In this document: in pieces, positions 21,225 through 31,664 of the stretch
How positions within the stretch are numbered: position 1 is the first letter of the stretch
Layout of the letters: each line of letters starts with the position of its first letter
NCBI GenBank assembly: GCA_013176395.1
Contig: JABMLP010000006.1
Span: 930,001 to 994,000, forward strand
Direction: 5' to 3'
DNA from: Venturia oleaginea
Taxonomy: Eukaryota > Ascomycota > Dothideomycetes > Venturiales > Venturiaceae
Length of the DNA stretch: 64,000 nt
The notes under the pieces: model-generated
What the model saw: the letters and a program-made list of their open reading frames with translations, nothing else
Told to the model about the DNA's origin: nothing
The model's database searches: none
Program-made: the position numbers and the translations under genes

Positions 21225-21877
21225 ATTTGCGGTTGTTGGTTTGGAAGCGGAGGGGAGAGAGAGAGCGGTGCGACTTCAAGTTGTAGATGCCATTCATTAC
21301 AGAAATCGTCCGAGCTTCTGATCACCCATCACGTGCTGACGTGAAAGAACACTGCTTCCTTTTCTGTTTGCGGTACATTCCAATCGATACCGATAAATTT
21401 CTGGCACAATGTGCTTGTGGCATTTCCCGGAATTTATCGATATTCATCTCAATCTGGTAGGGTTCAAATAGAAGGCTTATACCATGATATCTAGAGATCA
21501 AGGGGGTATTGGATTGATCAAGCTGCTGCAAAGACAGCATGGCTGCATAACCTGTTGCTAGGTCGTTGGATTTCAGTTTTAGGGCAGCGGGAGCATGTTC
21601 AAGATGCTCTTTTCTGTGTTAAAAACACCCAGGATTCTTACACATCTATTCGGCAAAGGCGTTGGCGTCGGCATTGTTGAGCCGCTTTTTTCCACCTCAG
21701 CCTGAGGACGATAGGTCTTCGTTTTCTGTTTGCATTATTCTATACCTCCTGAGACTCGGCTTGTGGGTTTTGAGCACACGCAGACAGATCAGAGATCCCG
21801 AAACTGCTCACCAAGCTTCAGCCTTGTGGTACAACTCTGGCTACTCGCCCTGTTCGGTGCGTTTGACAGAATTACTC
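21225..21877. other. Upstream region of csn1 with a hairpin repeat
   Basis: Between csn1 and the WDR89-like gene. Holds a second hairpin copy at 21391-21450 (arms CGATAAATTTCTGG and CCGGAATTTATCG, then GATATTCATCTCAATCTGG). No gene recognised. Confidence 0.5.
21391..21450. repeat. Hairpin repeat copy upstream of csn1
   Basis: The left arm (21391-21404) and right arm (21427-21439) pair with one gap. The flank GATATTCATCTC matches the GATATCAATCTC flank of the intron copy at 20499. Confidence 0.65.
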
Positions 21878-23068
21878 TCAGCCATCCCTTTTGCTTCGCT
21901 TCTCCTTCTTGACTTTGTCACCCTCATGCCTCCGCTTTCCTGATTTCGTGCCTCCCATCTCGACGTCTCCATCTCCCTGTCCTTTCCATTGCCGTACCAT
22001 ACCATCCTCTCCGCAAGTGAACACTACATTAGCGCCCTCAGACACGAATACGTCCCGAACCACTTCCTCTCCATGGCCACCAACCAGCCGAATGCGGTTG
22101 TTATTGTCTGCTCTCCATTCCCAATTTCGCCGACCAGAAGATTTGTCCGCTGCATTGTTCAGATTGATCAAATCCAGCCATTTTTCTGAGTGTTTTCCTG
22201 CCGCTATGACAGATTTGTTGCCGGCATGAAGAATGTTGACGACGTACTCGCATCCGAGAGTCTCACGAACGTCTCCTAGAACGAAGGGCGGAGCTTGTGT
22301 GACTTCTGGATCTGGATCTGGGAATGCGTAGATAGACATCTTTTCGTCGGTGCCGAGGGCGTAGATATCACCGTCCATCAGACCAGCGTGATGAAGTGCC
22401 GAGTGGTGGTTGATGACTTGGTACAGCGCGTCATCTTCTTCCGGTGTCGAGGTATCGAAAATATTGACAAGACCATCCGTACTCGCTGAAAGCAGTAATG
22501 AAGATGACTTTGCGTGTGGAATGAACCGTAATTCTGTAATCGTATCCGTGTGGCTCTCTGAGTAGGTCATTTGTATCTCATCCGGTGTCCTGACATCCCA
22601 GCCGAAGATGCTCACATCTCCTACTCCAATACCTTCATACTCCATGCCTGCGACAACAGCATTCAACTCAAAGTTTCCATCCAACGCTGAAAGTGGTTGG
22701 CCCTTTGGGGCGCGTAGTTCGAAAGCGCGCTTTTTGGAACGAAGATCCCATCCACATACGCGACCATCGCGTCCAGCAGTCATAAATATCGAGCATGGTT
22801 GCCCGTTCGTACCAAATCGTTTTATTGAGGTTACTCCATTATTGACTTTCGAAATGAGGCCATCGGGAAGAATTTGTAGAGTTGTGGGAGCGAATATCCG
22901 CAACGAGTCATCTGAACTAATTGCCCCGAGACAGTCCGATGAAGATAGAGGTGTGTATATATCGGATCTGGAGTCGACTTGGGCTGATGTCGTCGCGAAA
23001 GAATATATGTACGAATTTGCTTGCGAGATGCCCAAATTTGAAGACGCCGTCTCTTCAAATGTCTTCAT
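21878..23068 (-). CDS. WD40-repeat protein, WDR89-like
   Basis: Single exon, 396 residues, starting MKTFEETASSNLGISQ. WD repeats are visible as GRDGRVCGWDLRSKK, GDVSIFGWDVRTPDE, LLLSASTDGLVNIFDTST, and near the end VFTCGEDGMVRQWKGQG. The tail is lysine/arginine-rich (KRRHEGDKVKKEKRSKRDG), a likely nuclear or nucleolar signal. Order and spacing resemble WDR89 proteins: a short N-terminal part, about six to seven blades, basic tail. The molecular role is not known to me beyond the WD40 scaffold. It lies in the same orientation as csn1, 653 bp upstream of it. Confidence 0.83.
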   Translation of the reverse strand: MKTFEETASSNLGISQANSYIYSFATTSAQVDSRSDIYTPLSSSDCLGAISSDDSLRIFAPTTLQILPDGLISKVNNGVTSIKRFGTNGQPCSIFMTAGRDGRVCGWDLRSKKRAFELRAPKGQPLSALDGNFELNAVVAGMEYEGIGVGDVSIFGWDVRTPDEIQMTYSESHTDTITELRFIPHAKSSSLLLSASTDGLVNIFDTSTPEEDDALYQVINHHSALHHAGLMDGDIYALGTDEKMSIYAFPDPDPEVTQAPPFVLGDVRETLGCEYVVNILHAGNKSVIAAGKHSEKWLDLINLNNAADKSSGRRNWEWRADNNNRIRLVGGHGEEVVRDVFVSEGANVVFTCGEDGMVRQWKGQGDGDVEMGGTKSGKRRHEGDKVKKEKRSKRDG

Positions 23069-24271
23069 TTTTGATGCCAGCTTCTTACCTTAATTTCAGT
23101 GTCCTCACGATAATACATTTGTTGCAGCTTACCGGAAGTATTGGTTGAACGACGAGTGCGAAAATGTCTCGAAATTTGTGGTTGTGGTAATTGTTCAAAT
23201 TTCAAGGGCAAAAGTTTTTCCCGTGAGCGAAGACTTCAACGCATCGAAACCACCTGTTCTATTCCCTCATCATCAACAAAATGCCTTGAAAATCTCTATG
23301 GATAAATGTCTCGTATGGATATGCGTCTCAATCATTTCTATTGCGAGACCATTTCCAAAATCAACAGTCCACACACGCAAAGGCAATCGAATTTTGGCCG
23401 CAAGCATCAAGGAGCCGCACAGAGTGATAGATTGCTATGAAAATGGATATTGAGGTCGATATATTGCGAGCAGCATTCTCCAATCTGCCATATTCGCACT
23501 AGCAAAGCCACTCCGCTGGATCATGTCTTGTAGCAGAAAGACAGTAACAGGTCCTCAATCTTGGTCAACTCTGTTTGCCGAAGGATACAAAGATCCTCCA
23601 ATAATTTGAAGGGGAGAACCGATGGAAGAAGTGGTCTACATGCATGTTTCTCTGCGTATACACATGGGGTCCAAAGATCGTTGCGATGGTTTGGCAAAGA
23701 ACGCACCGCCCTGGTCCGGTCTAGGTATTGAGGACTAAAAAATGAGAATGTGGTATGTAGTATCAGTGCCTATGATAAATTTGATGTTCTTCTGATGACG
23801 ACCCAGAGCCCAATACTTTTCCGGTCAAGGCAGAAGTCATGTTCCCAGAAATCATCATACATATGAACGACTTCAAGAGCTTTCCTTCGCGGGAATCTGC
23901 TCAAACAAAATTGTTATGTCCCAATCGTTGTCGAGATCCCGCTCGTTATCGATTAGAAGCCAGGAAGATCGCGGCCCGGGTCACCACTCAGTCTTCACTT
24001 CACACCTTGCGGCTTTTAGTTAACACATCCCATGTGATAACCTAGCCACCAAAAGTGGAGCCATCGTACTCGCTGGGTAACCCATCAGCCCCCATATAAG
24101 CCCGACGACGACGACCTCTCCTCCCTCACTCTCATTCACTCACCTCCTCTCATCACATCATCAGGCCCAATCCTCAACCTCAACCACTTTCAACCTTTCT
24201 CTTCACCTTACTCTCTATTCAAATTTCATAGCTATCATTGGGACACACTCATTTGCGGAACCTTACACACG
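23069..24271. other. Intergenic, divergent promoter region
   Basis: 1.2 kb between the WDR89-like gene (minus) and the gene at 24272 (plus). The last 170 bp are CT-rich (24105-24230), as is usual for strong fungal promoters and 5' leaders. No other gene or repeat recognised. Confidence 0.5.
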
Positions 24272-26052
24272 ATGGCTAGCCGCACGGAAGCCCGCATGGA
24301 AGCTCGAGTCCGAAAACATACCGAAGACATCAGCCGTAGCCTGGAAAAAATCTGTAACATCATCGACGAACATAACGAGGGCTACAAGAACGATTGGGTT
24401 CCAGTTCCAAAATTCTTGAGTCTGATTCCTATGCGCTACCGCGCTGGTGACTATGTCGTTGAGCTTACGGCTATGGTGAGCTGCTCCAGTCATATAAGTT
24501 ATAATCTTTCTGCTAACAGCATACCAGAATAGTTGGGATCATGGAGGTATAAACCATTTCGAGCTCCCAGAAGTCTCCAAAGCCTTGTCCGATGCTTTAG
24601 AGCGGGCAAAAGATGTCCCATGGGCCGTGAACGACGCTGTCTATGGGAAGGAGCCGAACAATCGTTTATCGAATTATGGCTTTGATGACGACACCCTCAA
24701 CTCCATCAAGGACAACCTCGTGAGCTCCTTTAAGATTCCAAACGTGGACAAAGCAGCCACAGACTGCATATCCGTCCTTCTTCGGAAGGAATTGCAGAAG
24801 ATTGTCAACGACAAGATTTCGAGAGCAAAAGAGAACATTGGAATCTACGCCATGCCCGAGGACGGACGTTTCACCCGATCTCGTTCCAGACGCTCGAGCT
24901 CCACACGATCTGACTCCCTGCATACCATCACACCTACTTCCTCATGGGAGGAGCGCGGCGACGATGGAGGTTGGGCGGCGTACTGCAAAGGTTGCTCTGG
25001 TGGCTGTGACGAGTGTCTTCGAGAATCGAAGAAACCTGCAGCCAGCAAGTTACTTCTTTGTCACGGCTGGGGTTGTCATGACCCAGGTTGCGAATGTGGA
25101 GAGCCTGAAAAGTCCGGGAAGTCCAAGAAAGTCTCTTCCGATTCCCGTTCTTCTTTGAAGCCTCACGGAAGCTTAAAGACATCATCCCGAGTTTCTGGAA
25201 AGCATGCGCGCCATCGGCGAGGATGGTCTGAGACCTCGTCAGAGTCTGGCTCCCCGATCATCCGCCGTGTGAGAACCATGTCTCTGGACGATGACTCGGA
25301 TTTTGGAAACGGTACTCGAGTGCCGGAGCCGAAGATCTATACGGCTACGACTGCTTCGACTACTTCAAGTCACTACGCCGAGCCGTCTTCGCACATTCTG
25401 AGTTTGGTTGTCGAAGTTATGTGGGACCCTCTCAGCCAATCCCAACGCCGTGAAGGTCATGTCATTTGGAGCAATGGTTCGTCGCAGGCCATGTGGATGG
25501 ATGAGCTCTCCAAGAAGTACCCTCAGGAGCTTATTGAATACTATGAGAAGTCCATGTAAGTTTCTGTCACAAACCAGCTGACTTTTTTCTGGCTTCAGTC
25601 GCAAGCATTTCGAAACAATACTAATCATGATCAGACCATCGAAGAACAGCCTGCCATTTCCTCGACCACCTCCACTCTATACTTCCACCCAGTCCAGCGC
25701 GAGCCGATACGGATTGCCAGTAAATCCAGCCCACCCACCAGCCGGTATCTCGGTTACAGACCCATCCCATTATTGGAACTCATCAGTCACAAGCTCATCA
25801 GCCCAACCATCTATGCCAGGCTACCGTGCAGGGCTCAATAACACCAATATTCCACATCATCCCTACTCCGGATATTTTGGCATGAATGGTAATAACATGG
25901 GCAACGTCACACCTGTAGGAAACGGCTACACTGCGCCACCGACCATGCCAAACTATCCGCCAATGGGTGCTCAGCCTGTTGAAGCACACGGTTCGAATCA
26001 ATACAATCCTACACCGGCAGCACCACGTCACGCATCCTTCAGAGCCTGGTAG
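24272..26052 (+). CDS. Hypothetical protein with Cys-rich segment and Pro/Gly/Asn-rich tail
   Basis: Three exons: 24272-24475, 24528-25555 and 25599-26052, about 561 residues. Intron 1 (GTGAGC...TACCAG, 52 nt, with GCTAAC) is phase 0; intron 2 (GTAAGT...CTTCAG, 43 nt) splits an Ile codon. The N-terminal 190 residues are helical (MEARVRKHTEDISRSLEKI). There follow a Ser/Arg-rich stretch, a cysteine cluster (CKGCSGGCDECLRE, then CHGWGCHDPGCECGE), a second basic Ser-rich part, and a conserved-looking segment (ILSLVVEVMWDPLSQSQRR). The tail is rich in Pro, Gly, Asn and Tyr. The cysteine pattern could bind metal. I do not recognise the family. Confidence 0.7.
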
Positions 26053-26813
26053 ATTTACTTCAGAAATGGGCAGATTCTACCTCGACCAACTATCATAGCA
26101 CACTCCTCCGGCTATCTACAAAAAACTCTTATGAAATGCATGCCATTTTCCCCTTCTATCATGATTCTCGAGCTCAGTTTTAGCGATAGTCGAGATAAAT
26201 ATCGAGATAGCTGTGAATGACATAGGATGGGATCATCGAGGATTCTAACATCATTTGCAGCTTTTTATGGGTCTCCTAAAATTCTCGACATCAATTGCAT
26301 GAGAACAAAGAGAATTTTGCACTTTCCCTTATCACTAGCAACATCACAAAGATCGAGCCTTACTTTCAGCATTCCCTACGGTATCATTATCCCAAACGAT
26401 GCGCATTTGCATCACTTTATCCTATTCCCAGGCGTTTACTGCGTGCCCGATTCAGTGGAATTGCTTTCCGGAATCCCTGGCTTTAAACCACTCCGAAAGG
26501 GCCATCTCTAGATAGGTTAAATGTATTGAGATCTGTAAACCATGATCCAATTCGATGCTATCATATAAGTCTCGATTCTACCTCATCTATAAATAATTCA
26601 GCCCAATCACATGACGGCGCTACATCCCCGATCGGCAATCAAAAGCAAACATATAACGCAACTTTAGTCCTACACAGTTTCGAGACCACCATTCATCTAT
26701 CGTTCGTACATGCCTGTAGATCTACTCACTACATTGATCATTGTGTATCTCTTCAGCTCCAATTAATTACACCGGATTGAAGTCTCGCAAATCACTCGCC
26801 CGCAGCTTCCAAT
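26053..26813. other. Intergenic, no gene seen
   Basis: AT-rich spacer with only short frames. Upstream region of the gene at 26814. Confidence 0.45.
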
Positions 26814-27680
26814 ATGCTCGACAAGACTTCCAAGTTCCCCCTTCTGCTCCAACTCCCGCAAGAACTACGCGACCAAATCTACTCATATACTGTCGAAACA
26901 AACAAAGTCATGCATGAATGTACAAAAGACTTGCCTCGACTCTGGGTGATCCATGTCTCCCACCTGCCCACCACACCTCAACTCCTCTACGTCAGCACTC
27001 TTATCTCAACCGACTACCAACAATTCTGCCTAGATATCTTTTCCAAAGCCAAGATCATAATCTCAACGAACGCACTGACCAGTGCTCTCCCCGCTCAGCT
27101 ATCCACAGGCCGAGCAAAGTCTCTGCTGGATCTGTGTCCCAACTTGGTCATCCAAGCGAGCGCGGATTGGAAATGGTGGGTCGGCTTTACCACTGCGAAT
27201 TTCCCATTGATGTTGGAAGAGGAACTCCTCCCGAAATTACCACCAAAGAAGTCCATCGAACTCGTTTGTCGACTCGTGGGACGATCCATCTTCGTACCCG
27301 GTCACCTAGGCTCTCCAAGGACGGAAGCAAATCTCAGGTCGTTCTTTGAGCATACGGTTCCACTCCCTCCATCTTCTTCTGCCATCAGAACGAGACCGAG
27401 AATCACGAAGACTATTATCTTGGAAAATGAACCACTCTCCGATATTTTTGGCGCGGGAGCAGCGAGCGGCTCTCCTGGATTCCGAGATCACCTCAACCAA
27501 TGTGGTGCTCAGCTGCCGATCAATGATGGATGGAGGGTCGAATCTGAGGTTGATCTGGAACCGATTCTCCAGTGGACATTGGCGCCAGCAGCTGTGAGTA
27601 CGCCTTTGAGTGATTCGGGCCAGCGCTTTATCAAAGGAACGGAAAGAGCGACAGCGTGGAGTGTTGTTGAGAAAGAGTGA
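26814..27680 (+). CDS. F-box/2EXR-like hypothetical protein
   Basis: Single exon, 288 residues. The start MLDKTSKFPLLLQLPQELRDQIYSY contains the LPxELRxxIY motif that opens 2EXR and F-box-like domains in many expanded fungal families. LLYVSTLISTDYQQFCLDIFSK follows, as in that group. The rest has hydrophobic segments and GWRVESEVDLEPILQWTL near the end, but no further domain that I can name. No intron is needed. The function is unknown; F-box-like proteins could act as SCF adaptors, but 2EXR members often have no tested role. Confidence 0.65.
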   Translation: MLDKTSKFPLLLQLPQELRDQIYSYTVETNKVMHECTKDLPRLWVIHVSHLPTTPQLLYVSTLISTDYQQFCLDIFSKAKIIISTNALTSALPAQLSTGRAKSLLDLCPNLVIQASADWKWWVGFTTANFPLMLEEELLPKLPPKKSIELVCRLVGRSIFVPGHLGSPRTEANLRSFFEHTVPLPPSSSAIRTRPRITKTIILENEPLSDIFGAGAASGSPGFRDHLNQCGAQLPINDGWRVESEVDLEPILQWTLAPAAVSTPLSDSGQRFIKGTERATAWSVVEKE

Positions 27681-29255
27681 CTTTGTTACGAAGAGGCAGG
27701 GAAACGCGCAATGATATTTTCTGTTCGGGGGCAAATCCAAAATTGATCAACGACGGTTAAATGGTTGGGCGTGATAAGAGAGTGTTGGACAGTAAAGCAA
27801 GCTAGCGAACGAAGCATTCTGGCATCTGAACACACTGATTCTTGGTCCCATCAAGGGCATACAATAGCAAGCCTTGCAATCCTCCATCAAAATCCAATTC
27901 TCCGCTTATCATCGATCATTACCTTAGAGGTCCAGGGCGTCTCTAAAAGCGAGCGTTATTTCTTTCCCAAAGTTACGCCTTCGAAACACCTCCATCCCAA
28001 CGACACTCCTGACCCGATAAATACTTTGATACATACACTCCAAAACCCAAACTTTAATTAACAGTGAGAAGCCAGCCCATTTTTAATCCACAGTGACAGA
28101 ACAGCAAAATCATCAGGCAGCTACACCTCGCAACAAAAGCTCCTCGCCCAACTTATATTTCCACCAAACCCCACTGAACTGCTTCAGAAGAACATTCAAT
28201 CCCGCACAGCAAAACAAAACCACCCGTTGCATTCTCGGCTTCATGTAGGGTTTCCAATTCATCCTAGAAGGGTGCGTTGGAGAGCAGGGCTCAGCATCGA
28301 AATTGGTGGGAGGATCTACCTTTAAGAGATAGAATGGCTCGGGATAAGTTGCCTTGTCTTTCGCGCAGCCTTTCTTCTCACGGTGGAAGGAGCACTGGAG
28401 GGTATCAACTTTGTCATGTAGCACTCATAGGTTGGTTACATGGTGCGGAATAAATCCACCGGCATCTACGACCCCGATCAACACAAAAGTCTTAGCTTCT
28501 AGTACTATCAAGCATGTACTTGCCACACTTTCTGAGAGATACCGCAAAGCTTATTCCTTAACGGTCAGACACTTTTTGGACAAGTCTTCGGCTACTCCTC
28601 CTCAAGCCTTGCTTGGGACGGTACGCATGTCCTCCCATCTTGATCAACCATTGAATTTGGCAGCTGGATTCGTATGTTTTGTTTCATCTCGATTCGACTA
28701 CTTCAAACTAAGCAAACTACGGGGCCCATGCTTCACCATTCTCTCTATCGCATTTCACAGCAGTGAGTCATCACCCAACTGCAATCTATTCCGCGGTAAA
28801 TCAGAGAATCTGCCTCCAGCTCCAGTCTAGGACATGCTGCCTCCGGAGAATTCAAACCGACCCAGCCTACTGAGCAAAGCAGATGCGACCACGCCGCGAT
28901 GCCATGCAAACACCAAGTGGGGTAAAATTAAAAGTAGGCAGCCAAAGAAGATAATTGGCAGCAGCTAAGCTACTACACTGTCAAAGGATGCATCCAAATG
29001 TCCTAAGCGCAGAAGAAAGAAGAAAGTAAAATCCCGTAATCAAGGACCTAGGGGGGTATTCCCGCACATATTTCTCGGATACCCAGGTCCCAACAATGAA
29101 TTGGAAACGCAAAGAAAAAGTACGACGACTTGGGGGTATACAAATGTACAAAAGCTGAAATGTTGCTTAGTACGGAAAACTCCTGATGGTGAAGAGCCGG
29201 TTGCTCATAATGCTCCATGTTATTGGGGTCAGGACAACGCTGGCGGTTGTGACAT
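27681..29255. other. Intergenic between convergent genes
   Basis: About 1.6 kb. Short frames at 28113-28424 (minus) and 28354-28830 (plus) overlap each other and have no domains. Nothing else recognised. Confidence 0.45.
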
Positions 29256-31664
29256 TTAATAGGAAAGAATGTGCTGTCTTTGCTCTGTGGGCGACCCAGC
29301 CGTTCTGTTGCCACGGAGAGCAGCCAACTCCAACCCCATTTCCCGCATGCGTTCAGCACCGCGACCAGGCAGTACGTGGTGAGCATGCTTCTTCTGGGAA
29401 CCTTTGGCGCGCATGCGGCAACTCTTCTCTTTCATCTTCTCTAATCTGCGTAGCCTCTTCTTCTCGAGTCCCTTCACAATGTCGATGGCGTGGCGTGTCT
29501 TACGAGTGTCCGCGACATCGTCACCATCTTCCCAGTCCTCATCCTGCATGGCCATGTTCTCAATGGTAGGGCGTGTGCTTGCGAAGACCCCATTGCGAGG
29601 TATTGAGCTGGTTCCAATCTTCCCAGACTTGGGACTTCCATAGAGCGCAATAGGTGTCGCATTCAGCTCTTCCATGTGTTTGAGGAATGACGAGCGACGG
29701 AACATAGGAGCAGGTGAGCGAAGACGAAAAGTTGGGGGTGAGATATGGCGCACTGTTGATGGAGGAGACCGATGACGATTCATTGGTGGTGGTGACTTAT
29801 AGCGGGTTGTTGGTGGCGGTGATCGATTCTTCAACCGACGTGGTGGTGGTGGTGGTGGTGGTGGTGAATGATAAGCTGTCCACTTTGCTGGCGGCGGTGA
29901 GCGTAGCCTTTTTGGCGAATGGGTTGGTGACCGCTTCTTGGGAGTAACGGCACGTGATTTACGCGAGTCGGAATCAGAAGCATCTGGTGCGCCATGCATG
30001 AACATGTGATTATCGCTTTCATCAACGTGAAAATCGTTTTCACCACTCTCCTCATCTTCTTCATCCAGCTCGTCGTCACTAATGGGGAAGGTCGGGTCGA
30101 TGTCCTGCGGCTGAGGGACATGCTTGGCTGCACGGCGCTGCTGCAGACAGGAGTAGTAGGCGTGCTCAAGTGGACGATCTTCGTCCAAAGTTCCACAGAC
30201 AAAGTCAGTGCTGTCTGGAAGTTCTGGCGTGCGAGGGCGAAATTCGCGCGGGATGGCTATCTTTCGATTGTGATAATTCGGGCCTGATTTGGCGGGACAA
30301 GCCCTGGTGCTGCTGAATGATCCGATGGACGAACCAGAGTCACTTCGAGGGCGAGATGGCCGGATATGCTCAATGTGTTCGCCCCCAGCATGGGCACCAG
30401 CGGGAGCCCACCAAGCAAAGTCGGATCCATCCGAATCGCTATCGTTGTCAGATCCGGCGAAGCCTTCTTCATCGTCGGTTTGGAATCCCTCGTCAGTGAG
30501 GTAGCCGCTCGAATCAACCATGCCGATTGAGTCGTTGTCATCGTCATCCTCGTCCACATCCTCCTCCTCATTGCCCAAACCTTGGTCAAGCTCTTCTTCC
30601 TCCTCTTCTTCAAGGACCTCTTCATCCACCTCCTTGCCCAGTTTACGTAGTGTATTTTCGACCTTGAGAGTGTCGTCAACAGCCAGGCGGCTCCTGTGGC
30701 AAGTTTGTTCCTGAACCCAGTCGTCACGTTCTTCTTCGGAGCTTGCGAATTCGTGAAACCTCGTGGCCTCATATTGATCAGTCTCGGAGGCGTTGCTGGA
30801 TCGCCGAGCTCGCACAACAGCGGGTGCCTTGCGAACACTTCTTGGCGATGTGGTACGAACGGTAGCGTCTGACCCACGGTGTGACCTGAGAGACGGTTTG
30901 GGTGACAGGGGCATTCTCCTAACAGGTGCGGGGCTTGCGATTCTAACGTGCGGCGGCTTGCTGGTATTCGCCGTCGAAGACGGTCTTGTAGGACAGGCAA
31001 AGGTTAAGGCGCAGGGGCGTTTTGCAGGTAGCACTGTTTTGGGTTCGTCAATCTTGACTATTGTCTCTTTCTTTGGTTCCTCTTTCTTGCCACAGGCGAA
31101 CATAATGCATCTTTTCCTGCCCAGCCCAGCTTCAACCTTGTCTTCGTTGGCGGAGACAGGTAGTGATGTGCGGAGAGGATCGACCCCGTTCTCAACAATC
31201 TTGATAGTAGCGGGTTTGGCAAAGGTCTTGATATTGAAGGCGGGCGACATTGGTAGTCGGATTCGTGGTGAAGGAGGACTTGGTGATCTCGTCCTATTCG
31301 GGCTGGTTTGTCCATCGCTTGTCAGATCTGCGGTGGACGCGAAGCTTCCTCGGCTCCAGTTGGATGCGCTTGAGTGGGCGCGAGGGGATGGTGAGAATAC
31401 GTCCTCGTCCTCGTCCTTGTGAGAGGAGTCGCTTTCGGATGCGGATGTGTGTAGGTTTTGTGTGAGCAGCGACTGGTTGGGTTGCATCTGGCAGCGTATC
31501 TTTTTGAATTGTTGCTCTTGCTTCATGTGTGCAAGTCGATTTCCGTCGGGTGGCTCGTCAGTGTCGCCAACCACCTCTTCGCTGGGTGAATCAGCAGACG
31601 AGGTGGGTTGGTTTTGAAGCACGCGTGAGTCCTGAGGCGCCTTTCGAAGGCGAAGGGGTTCCAT
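29256..31664 (-). CDS. DUF2457-like acidic fungal protein
   Basis: Single exon, 802 residues, ATG at 31664 (MEPLRLRKAPQDSRV). Marks of the fungal DUF2457 family as I remember it: VENGVDPLRTSLPVSANEDK followed directly by GLGRKRCIMFACGKK; ARRSSNASETDQYEATRFHE; a very acidic stretch (VLEEEEEEELDQ, EEEDVDEDDDDNDS); SSGYLTDEGFQTDDEEGF; and FVCGTLDEDRPLEHAYYSCL. The C-terminal third is a proline/arginine-rich region with RSPPP-type repeats and an eight-proline run, then a basic helical end (GLEKKRLRRLEKMKEKSCRM). The composition points to a nuclear protein; no activity is known to me. A (GGT)n tract at about 29840-29870 encodes the proline run and could vary between strains. Confidence 0.75.
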   Translation of the reverse strand: MEPLRLRKAPQDSRVLQNQPTSSADSPSEEVVGDTDEPPDGNRLAHMKQEQQFKKIRCQMQPNQSLLTQNLHTSASESDSSHKDEDEDVFSPSPRAHSSASNWSRGSFASTADLTSDGQTSPNRTRSPSPPSPRIRLPMSPAFNIKTFAKPATIKIVENGVDPLRTSLPVSANEDKVEAGLGRKRCIMFACGKKEEPKKETIVKIDEPKTVLPAKRPCALTFACPTRPSSTANTSKPPHVRIASPAPVRRMPLSPKPSLRSHRGSDATVRTTSPRSVRKAPAVVRARRSSNASETDQYEATRFHEFASSEEERDDWVQEQTCHRSRLAVDDTLKVENTLRKLGKEVDEEVLEEEEEEELDQGLGNEEEDVDEDDDDNDSIGMVDSSGYLTDEGFQTDDEEGFAGSDNDSDSDGSDFAWWAPAGAHAGGEHIEHIRPSRPRSDSGSSIGSFSSTRACPAKSGPNYHNRKIAIPREFRPRTPELPDSTDFVCGTLDEDRPLEHAYYSCLQQRRAAKHVPQPQDIDPTFPISDDELDEEDEESGENDFHVDESDNHMFMHGAPDASDSDSRKSRAVTPKKRSPTHSPKRLRSPPPAKWTAYHSPPPPPPPPRRLKNRSPPPTTRYKSPPPMNRHRSPPSTVRHISPPTFRLRSPAPMFRRSSFLKHMEELNATPIALYGSPKSGKIGTSSIPRNGVFASTRPTIENMAMQDEDWEDGDDVADTRKTRHAIDIVKGLEKKRLRRLEKMKEKSCRMRAKGSQKKHAHHVLPGRGAERMREMGLELAALRGNRTAGSPTEQRQHILSY

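Noticed and set aside
30257..31000. A 247-codon frame antiparallel in frame terms to the DUF2457 protein (minus strand, another frame)
   Set aside because: Shadow of a long low-complexity coding sequence; no domain, and the main frame has family motifs.
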